A stretch of DNA of 7,528 nt from assembly GCA_013003145.1 (NCBI GenBank), contig JABDLH010000005.1, positions 1 to 7,528 on the forward strand, read 5' to 3'. A model generated the notes under the pieces. That model had not been told where the DNA came from. It was given only the letters and a program-made list of their open reading frames with translations, and ran no database searches. Every line of letters starts with the position of its first letter. Positions within the stretch are counted from its first letter, which is position 1. The position numbers and the translations under genes are program-made. Below are positions 1 through 7,200 of the stretch, piece after piece. The DNA comes from Flavobacteriaceae bacterium. GTDB lineage: Bacteria; Bacteroidota; Bacteroidia; Flavobacteriales; Flavobacteriaceae.

Positions 1-2
1 AG

Positions 3-2315
3 GGAGACCCGGGAACCGACCCTAGTCTGTATGCTTTAGAACCAGGAAATATTTATGCCATTACCCGTGCAGCAGATACCTACTGGTGGGATGAAGTGAC
101 CAGGTCCGCTCCTATTGTAAGTCACCAGGTTTCAGCATCGGGTGCTACAGAGAACGCACGCTACGCCTTTAACCTGGGATATTTCTCTCAAGATGCTATC
201 ACCAAGTTTGTGAGCTATGACCGTGTGTCATTACGAGCGAATACTGAATTTAAGGCCTTGGAGAACCGCCTGACCGTCGGAGAGAATTTCACGGTTTCTT
301 TCGATAACCGAAAAGGAGGATTCGGTAATAACGAGGAACAGAATGCTGTTTCCGGTTCTTACAAACACCATCCACTGCTACCGGTCTATGACATCGCCGG
401 TAACTTTGCTGGTAGCCGGGGGGCTAACCTGGGAAATAATTTTAACCCTTTTGCAGTACTTTCCAGGGCACAGGATAACCGTCGTTACCGACTACGTACT
501 TTTGGAAATGTATTTGCTTCATACGATATAATCCCGGAACTCCAGGTAAAAACGAGTTTTGGTATTGATGCCAATGTACAGCGGGAAAGGCAACTTGGGA
601 GACCTCAGCCCGAATATGTTGAGGGTAACTTCATCAACAGCTCTACTGCCCGGGAGGCTTACGAATACCAGTGGGTATGGAACAGTGTATTGAGCTATAG
701 CAAGACGTTTAAAGAGCTCCATAAATTTGATGCTTATGTCGGGGTTGAAGCTATTCAGCAGTTTGGTGAGGTATTCGGGGCAAGCCGGCAGCGGTTCGCT
801 TTTGAAACTACCGATATCCTGAGCTACCTTGACCTGGGAGACGCCACAACGGCCTCTAACTACGGTAGCGTATTTAAAGATTATACGTTGTTCTCAGAAT
901 TCGGTAAACTGAACTACAGCTACGACAACAGGTACCTTGCACAATTTATTCTTAGGAACGATGCTTCTTCCCGGTTTCTATCGGCCTCTCAGAACGCTAT
1001 CTTCCCAGCATTTAGTTTAGGTTGGAGGATCTCTGATGAGTCCTTTTTCCAGGATGCCCTACCTTTTATAGACAATGCCATGTTACGATATGGTTGGGGT
1101 AAAACAGGTAACCAGGCCATTGGTGATTATAATGCTTACACCACCTATCGCTCCAATATCTTCAATGCAGGATACCCTATAGACGGATCTGCCGGCTCAC
1201 CGACAATTGGGTTTGATGTACAGAGTTTCGGAAACCCGAATGCACAATGGGAAACCACCACCTCTAATAACATCGGTCTTGATTTAGCCATGTTTGATAA
1301 CAAGGTAAACTTTGCCTTAGACCTATGGAACAGGGTGACCACAGATATGTTATTCAGGGTACCGATTACCTTCTCTGCGGGTGACGCAGCTGCACCCTCA
1401 TTTAACGTAGGGCAAATGACGAACAAGGGAATCGATCTAAACCTGACATTCTCTGATTCTAAAGGAGATTTCGGGTATAGTATCAACGGAAACCTATCGG
1501 CTTATAAGAATACAGTTGACAGATTGGATGAGAGTGCAGATACACGATTCTTCGGGTACTCTTCCCGGGTTCCGGCACTAACGGTCTCACAGGCCGGTTC
1601 TCCAATTTCATCATTCTATGGATTTAAGACTGTTGGAATCTTTCAATCACAGGCAGAGGCGGATGCCTGGCCTACCTATGGGTCTTATAATGCACCGGGG
1701 AAATTCAAAGTTGCGGATATCAATGGAGATGGCGTAATCGACGATGCTGACAGAACTATCATCGGAAGCCCTCACCCAGATTTCACTTATGGAATCAGTC
1801 TTGACCTCAACTACAAGAACCTGAGTTTAAATATCTTTGGTAATGGATCTGAAGGCAATGACATTTACAATTATGTACGTTATTTTGCCGATTTCAATAC
1901 CTTCCAGGGTAACCGGTCCAACAGGGCACTTTACGACGCCTGGCAGCCGAGCAATCCTTCGGCTCCCCAGAGCGAGTGGGTAGCCGCCAACCCGAATGCC
2001 TCTGCACCTATCATGGATGCCAATGACCAGGTAAGTAGCCGCCCATCTTCATACTTTATTGAAGACGGAAGTTATTTCAGGATCAAGAATGTACAATTGA
2101 CCTATAATTTCACCGAGGAAATTTTATCTAAATTAGGGCTTGCAACCGCACAGTTGTATGTACAGGGACAGAACCTGCACACCTTTACAAAATACAGCGG
2201 ACTAAACCCGGAAATCCAGGCTGGGACAGAGAGTGACCCTACCCTTGGTTTTGACGGAGGATATATGCCCGTAGCGAGGACGATCACCCTTGGCTTTAAT
2301 GTATCCTTCAAATAA
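3..2315 (+). CDS. SusC/RagA-family TonB-dependent outer-membrane transporter, 3' part (start outside window)
   Basis: The frame is open from the first complete codon and ends at TAA 2313-2315, giving about 770 residues. SusC proteins usually have about 1000-1100, so the signal peptide, carboxypeptidase-like N-terminal domain, TonB box, plug and first strands are missing. The GTG at 96 is not the start: family-like sequence (DTYWWDEV) continues through it. Family hallmarks seen are the early-barrel block APIVSHQVSASG (about 111-146), a DINGDGVIDDAD loop (1716-1751), DGSYFRIKNVQL (about 2064-2099) and GQNLHTFTKYSGLNPE (2166-2213). The chain ends in an aromatic-rich strand, TLGFNVSFK, consistent with a Bam-recognised barrel signal. 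By family knowledge it is a TonB-driven importer of large nutrients such as oligosaccharides or peptides, capped by a SusD lipoprotein. The SusD gene begins 30 nt downstream with no terminator between, so co-transcription is likely. Substrate unknown. Confidence 0.96.
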   Translation, partial: GDPGTDPSLYALEPGNIYAITRAADTYWWDEVTRSAPIVSHQVSASGATENARYAFNLGYFSQDAITKFVSYDRVSLRANTEFKALENRLTVGENFTVSFDNRKGGFGNNEEQNAVSGSYKHHPLLPVYDIAGNFAGSRGANLGNNFNPFAVLSRAQDNRRYRLRTFGNVFASYDIIPELQVKTSFGIDANVQRERQLGRPQPEYVEGNFINSSTAREAYEYQWVWNSVLSYSKTFKELHKFDAYVGVEAIQQFGEVFGASRQRFAFETTDILSYLDLGDATTASNYGSVFKDYTLFSEFGKLNYSYDNRYLAQFILRNDASSRFLSASQNAIFPAFSLGWRISDESFFQDALPFIDNAMLRYGWGKTGNQAIGDYNAYTTYRSNIFNAGYPIDGSAGSPTIGFDVQSFGNPNAQWETTTSNNIGLDLAMFDNKVNFALDLWNRVTTDMLFRVPITFSAGDAAAPSFNVGQMTNKGIDLNLTFSDSKGDFGYSINGNLSAYKNTVDRLDESADTRFFGYSSRVPALTVSQAGSPISSFYGFKTVGIFQSQAEADAWPTYGSYNAPGKFKVADINGDGVIDDADRTIIGSPHPDFTYGISLDLNYKNLSLNIFGNGSEGNDIYNYVRYFADFNTFQGNRSNRALYDAWQPSNPSAPQSEWVAANPNASAPIMDANDQVSSRPSSYFIEDGSYFRIKNVQLTYNFTEEILSKLGLATAQLYVQGQNLHTFTKYSGLNPEIQAGTESDPTLGFDGGYMPVARTITLGFNVSFK

Positions 2316-2345
2316 TTAAAAAAAACGCATCAGATACTTGATATT

Positions 2346-4085
2346 ATGAAAAGAATCAAAACAATAATTTCGGTTTTTGCCTCCCTGGGATTCCTAGCCT
2401 TGGGATGTAACGATGAGTTCCTGACAAGGGAACCACAGGGCCAGTTCAGTACCAATAGCCTTAACAGCGAAGATGGGATTGAAGGAATACTTATAGGAGC
2501 CTATAAAATGTTGAACGGTCTTGGATTAGACGGACAGGCAGCCTGGAACAATGATGTACAGAATTGGGTCTTCGGGGGAATTCCTTCTGACGATGCCCTG
2601 AAAGGTACAGATGCCGGGGATCAACCTGAGCAATCGTTTATAGAAGCTTATGACTTCCAGTCCTTTAACGGGCATATCACCAACAAATGGAGAGGGCTTT
2701 ATAAAGGAGTCGCGCGAACTAATGATGTGATTACTTCATTAGAAAATGCCGAGTCTATCAGTGAGGACAGGAAGATACAGATCAATGCCGAGGCGCGTTT
2801 CTTAAGAGGTTTCTTTCATTTTGAGGCCAGGAAGATGTGGAGGATGCCTCCTTATATCGGGGATGATGTCTACGATATTAATGATGTAGAAAGTACCAAA
2901 GTTCCTAATGATCGTGAGATCTGGCCACTGATCGAAGCGGATTTTGCTGCTGCGGCAGATGTTTTACCAGATAGCCAGACAGACCTGGGAAGACCAAGCA
3001 GATGGGCAGCTTTGGCTTTCCTGGCAAAAGCAAAAATGTACCAGGGTTGGACTTCAGATGGCGCTGCCAATATCAGTAAGTTACAAGAAGCAAAGGTTAT
3101 CCTGGATGAGATTGTAAATTCAGGTCAATTTATGCTTGTCGATGATTTTGAAGAGAATTTCCTGGTTGCAACAAGGAACAATGCAGAATCTATCTTTGAA
3201 ATCCAGTACGCCATAAGCAGCTCCAATGACCAGGCTTCTAACCAGGGTGTTGGCCTTGCCCATCCTTATACCGATCCTTGGGGATGTTGCGGTTTCTACC
3301 AGGTATCACAGAACTTAGTTAATGCTTATAAAACGGAGAATGGCCTACCGCAGTTAGACAATTTTGACAATAATGATGTGACCTGGGAAACAGAGTATAC
3401 CGGTACCCTGGACCCAAGGCTGGACCATACCGTGGGGAGACCCGGAATTCTTTATAAAGGATTCAAGATATACCAAACTGATTTTGTTCGGGATCTATCC
3501 TACGCAGGTCCGTATTTCTCCAAGAAACACGTAGCCGAACCCGAAGCATTCGGAGTCGGAGGCTGGGGGAACCTCTCTGCCAACAATTACAGGATCATGC
3601 GTTATGACATGATTTTGCTTTGGCTTGCAGAGGCAGAAGTTGAACTCGGTAACCTGGAACGCGCCAGGGAATTGGTCAACATTATCAGGAGTCGCGCCGC
3701 CAACCCTGTAGGCTTTGTTCCCAAGGCCACACAAGGGGCAGACAGGAATGATTACACCATAGTTGAGGGAGAAGCTGCTGCCAATTACGATATCGCTACC
3801 TATGATACTCCATGGACAGACCAGGACATGGCTAGAAAAGCAGTTCGTTTTGAAAGTCGATTGGAGTTCGCCATGGAAGGACATCGCTTTTTTGACCTGC
3901 AGCGATGGGGAGTGTCTGCAGAAGTATTGAATGCTTACCTGGCCAGTGAAGCCGAGCATCGCACCTACCTGGAAGGCAAAAGTTTTACACCAAATAAGAA
4001 CGAATATTACCCAATACCAATTGAAGCTATTGACCGTTCTTACCTGAATGGAGAACCGACTTTAACTCAGGATCCGGCCTATTAA
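2346..4085 (+). CDS. SusD/RagB-family nutrient-binding outer-membrane lipoprotein
   Basis: This is a complete 579-residue protein, a normal size for SusD/RagB. The start ATG at 2346 is supported by a classic lipoprotein signal: basic MKRIK, a hydrophobic stretch, and lipobox LALG before Cys21. The following NDE is acidic, as in Bacteroidota surface-export signals. The N-terminal half has SusD-type TPR helices: AEARFLRGFFHF (148-159) and RWAALAFLAKAKMYQGW (about 219-235). Next comes the GCCGFYQVSQNLV block (313-325). The C-terminal half has RYDMILLWLAEAE (about 419-431), NIIRSRA (about 446-452) and the signature EGHRFFDLQRWG (511-522), then a YYPIP segment near the end. SusD proteins sit on the outside of the outer membrane as a hinged, substrate-binding lid over SusC. 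The upstream partner gene is 30 nt away. An intrinsic terminator follows about 60 nt after the stop. No Shine-Dalgarno is present, only an A-rich leader, normal for the phylum. The ligand cannot be deduced. Confidence 0.97.
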   Translation: MKRIKTIISVFASLGFLALGCNDEFLTREPQGQFSTNSLNSEDGIEGILIGAYKMLNGLGLDGQAAWNNDVQNWVFGGIPSDDALKGTDAGDQPEQSFIEAYDFQSFNGHITNKWRGLYKGVARTNDVITSLENAESISEDRKIQINAEARFLRGFFHFEARKMWRMPPYIGDDVYDINDVESTKVPNDREIWPLIEADFAAAADVLPDSQTDLGRPSRWAALAFLAKAKMYQGWTSDGAANISKLQEAKVILDEIVNSGQFMLVDDFEENFLVATRNNAESIFEIQYAISSSNDQASNQGVGLAHPYTDPWGCCGFYQVSQNLVNAYKTENGLPQLDNFDNNDVTWETEYTGTLDPRLDHTVGRPGILYKGFKIYQTDFVRDLSYAGPYFSKKHVAEPEAFGVGGWGNLSANNYRIMRYDMILLWLAEAEVELGNLERARELVNIIRSRAANPVGFVPKATQGADRNDYTIVEGEAAANYDIATYDTPWTDQDMARKAVRFESRLEFAMEGHRFFDLQRWGVSAEVLNAYLASEAEHRTYLEGKSFTPNKNEYYPIPIEAIDRSYLNGEPTLTQDPAY

Positions 4086-4144
4086 TAAATAGGTAGACGA
4101 TAGACTTTGAAATATAAAGGGGGCAAATAGTCCCAAATTTACAG

Positions 4145-4189
4145 ATAAAGCCATAGGGAGTTAAAATCTCCTTCATGGCTTTATTTTTT
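4145..4189 (+). terminator. Rho-independent terminator after the SusD-type gene
   Basis: A perfect 10-bp outer stem pairs ATAAAGCCAT (4145-4154) with ATGGCTTTAT (4175-4184). It can extend by about six more pairs (AGGGAG with CTCCTT), allowing one bulged C and one G-T pair, with a loop of about 7 nt. A run of six T (4184-4189) follows directly. The position, about 60 nt after the stop codon of the SusD-type gene, fits the end of the SusC-SusD transcript. The outer stem is A/T-rich at its base, and its 5' side begins ATAAA, so some function on the minus strand cannot be excluded. No convergent minus-strand gene is visible in the window to use it. Confidence 0.88.
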
Positions 4190-4203
4190 ATAGGGTGTTA
4201 TCT

Positions 4204-4211
4204 TATATTTG
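4204..4211 (+). promoter_or_regulatory. Candidate Bacteroidota -7 promoter element (TATATTTG)
   Basis: The octamer matches the Bacteroidota sigma-ABfr consensus TAnnTTTG exactly. It lies 15 nt after the terminator T-run and 53 nt before the ATG at 4265. This is where a fresh promoter for the downstream lipoprotein gene would be expected. The -33 partner (TTTG) is weak: the best candidate is TTTA at 4180-4183, 20 nt upstream and inside the terminator stem. A transcript would start around 4216-4220 and have a leader of roughly 45-50 nt. A six-base match in AT-rich spacer DNA can occur by chance, so this is a candidate only. Confidence 0.45.
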
Positions 4212-4264
4212 GGGAGCAAACCAGCACCTCAACTACTGCAACCAACCCATTTAATGACCCTCTT

Positions 4265-7200
4265 ATGAGAAAATTAAGCCTGTTTTCTTTCCTTATCATT
4301 TTTATTTGTTCCTGTGAAGAAGAGCCTGAGACCTTATTTACGCTCAGATCAGCAGATGAGACGGGGATCACATTCAACAACCAAATTGTTGAGACCGACA
4401 GCGCGAATATCCTTACCGAAGAATATATTTTTAACGGGGGAGGCGTAGGCGTTGGCGATTTCAATGGCGATGGTCTACCCGATCTATTCTTTTCAGGAAA
4501 CCAGGTCCCCAACCAATTGTATCTCAACCAAGGTGAGTTTAAATTCCGGGATGTTTCAAGTGAAGCAGGGATAATGGCGGAGGATCGATGGAATACAGGG
4601 GTGACCGTGACCGATATCAATACGGATGGCCTCCCGGATATCTATGTTTGTTCTGCCCGGGAAGAAGGAAAGGAAAAAAGGGCTAACCTGCTTTTCATCA
4701 ACCAGGGAAATAACGACAAGGGAATTCCCGTATTCAAGGAATCTGCGGCTGAATACGGCGTTGATGATTCCAGCAACAGTATGGGGGCTGCATTTTTTGA
4801 TTATGACAAGGATGGCCACCAGGATCTTTATGTCCTGAATAACGAACAGGTTCATGTGCTCCCCACCAATTACCGGACAAAAATTACCGATGGAACGGCA
4901 ATCAGCAATGACCGCTTATTTCATAATAACGGTGATGGAACCTTTACCGATGTCACGCAGGAAGCGGGAATCACCATAGAGGGATTTGGATTAGGGATTG
5001 CCATTGCAGACCTCAATTACGATGGATGGCCTGATATTTATATCACCAACGACTACCTTACCAATGACCTGCTCTATATCAACAATGGAGACGGAACATT
5101 CAGGAACGATATCAAAGAACGGATCAGGCACCAAAGCAAGTTTTCCATGGGTTCTGATATTGCCGACTATGACAATGATGGTCTCTTAGATATCATCACC
5201 CTGGACATGTTGGGCGAGACGAACAGCCGAATGAAAACCACTATAGGGAACAACCCTTACATCACAACAATTATGAACCGGAAGTGGGGTTATGAAGAAC
5301 AATACAGCCGCAATATGCTTCATAAGGGAAATGCAGCGGACCTGCCATTCAGTGAAATAGGATTGATGGCCGGAGTTGCGAAGACTGACTGGAGCTGGTC
5401 GCCACTTTTTATGGATGTTGATAATGACGGTTACAGGGACCTGCTGATCACAAATGGATTTCCCAGGGACATTACGGATAAGGATTTTGGTGATTTCCGT
5501 GTTGGGGTGAGCCGTTTCCTGAGCCCTAAAGATATCCTGGATTCCATCCCAATCGTTAAGATCCCGAACTACGCTTACAGGAATAAGGGTGATTGGACAT
5601 TTGAGGACAGCGGGAATGACTGGGGCCTGAACATCCCATCTTTCTCAAACGGAGCTGTGTTTGCCGACCTGGACCTCGATGGCGACCTGGATTACGTAGT
5701 GAATAATATCAACGATCCTGCATTCGTATTTGAAAACAGGCTTGACCAACGAGCTGACGGTGCCAATTACCTTAATATACGTCTAAAAGGTCCCAAGAGT
5801 AATCCGATGGGATTAGGTGCGAAATTACGACTGAAGGCCAGTGATGATCTGGTACAATACCATGAGCAACAGGTGACCAGGGGATATATGTCTTCTGTAG
5901 AGGACCTGATCCACTTTGGAACTGGGGCGCATAAACAATTAGAGCAACTGGAAATCTGGTGGCCGGACGGGAGATACCAGGACTTAGGTAACCTGAAAGC
6001 CAACCAGACCCTTGTCATCTCCTACGCGGATGCTATTACAGGAGAGCAGCAGACAGGACCAAAACCGTTCCGGGATTCCAAGCAGATACTCACCGAAGTT
6101 CCCAGAGAAAACGGATTGGCTTTTAAGCACCAGGAACAGGATATGATCGATTTTAATATTCAAAGAATCCTTCCACATAAACTGACCCAAAACGGACCAG
6201 ACATGACAGCGGGAGATATGAATGGTGATGGCCTGGAGGATTTTATCATCGGTGGATCTAATGGTCATTCCCCTACCCTATTTTTTCAACAAGCGGATGG
6301 GGCCTTTATACAGCAGCCATTATTTACGGATAAAAAAGACCTGGAATACGAAATAGAAAGCATGGCCTTGTTTGACCTTGATAATGACCAGGACCTGGAT
6401 CTTTACCTTGTCTCCGGAAGCAATGAATTTGAGAGGGAAAGTAAGCATTATGCAGATCGTCTTTTTATCAATGACGGTAGTGGTAATTTCAGTTATGCCG
6501 AACATCTAATGCCTGTAATTAACGCCAGCGGATCCGTGGTTACCGCTACGGATTTTGACGGGGATGGATATACTGATCTTTTTGTGGGAGGCCGCACTCC
6601 CATAGGCAGGTATCCCTTACCGGAAAAGAGTTTCCTTTTACGTAACAACAAGGGCCAGTTAGAAGATGTAACCGCTGCCAAAGCCCCCGGTCTTTCTAAC
6701 ATTGGCATGGTTACCGATGCGGTGTGGGCAGATATTGACGGTGATCAGCGAAACGACCTAATTCTCGTGGGTGAATTTATGGGTGTCACCATCTTCAGGA
6801 ATGATGGTAATACCCTCAATCAATTAAAAGGCACAGGGCTGGAGGAAGAAAAAGGGTGGTGGCAATCCATAGCATCTGCGGATATGGATACTGATGGCGA
6901 TATAGATTTCATTGTCGGGAATTTAGGTTCCAACAATTTTTACCAGGCCAGTAAGGATCGGCCGGTTTCTGTGCTGGCCAAGGATTTTGACAATAATGGC
7001 AGTGTAGACCCGGTTATGTTCGCATATTTTAAGAATGACGAAGGGGAATACGAATCTTTCCCGGTTCATTTCTGGGGAGACCTTTACGGGCAAAGCCCTT
7101 TATTCCGTAGTAAATTCGATTTCTTTAAGGATTATGCGAAAGCCACCCAGGATAACCTGTTCAAAGATCGAGAGTTAGAAGGAGCGGTTCACCTCAAAGC

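Noticed and set aside
96..98. GTG as the start codon of the SusC-type gene
   Set aside because: The frame is open upstream to the window edge, and the upstream residues (DTYWWDE) continue the SusC family pattern, so this GTG encodes an internal valine.
1..3450. Shared string GGGAGACCCGG near positions 2 and 3436 as a possible repeat
   Set aside because: The match is about 11 bases, lies within two unrelated coding frames, and does not extend, so it is best explained by chance.
3495..3959. 154-codon minus-strand open frame inside the SusD-type gene
   Set aside because: It lies wholly antisense to a strongly supported gene and its translation has no family pattern, signal or start context. 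It is a shadow frame.
4121..4134. Small GGG/CCC hairpin before the main terminator
   Set aside because: Only about three G-C pairs can form and no T-run follows, so it is too weak to call a regulatory structure.
4175..4264. Upstream in-frame ATG at 4175 as an alternative start for the FG-GAP lipoprotein
   Set aside because: It sits in the 3' arm of the terminator stem, precedes the candidate promoter, and would place about 30 residues before an intact lipoprotein signal.
4198..4620. 140-codon minus-strand open frame spanning the start of the FG-GAP gene
   Set aside because: It overlaps the lipoprotein signal and first repeats of a well-supported gene, and its translation is low in recognisable features.
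4626..5189. Two short plus-strand open frames (4626-4838 and 4998-5189) that might suggest separate small genes
   Set aside because: Both are in a different frame from the continuous 1088-codon FG-GAP frame and merely mirror its Asp/Gly-rich repeat codons.
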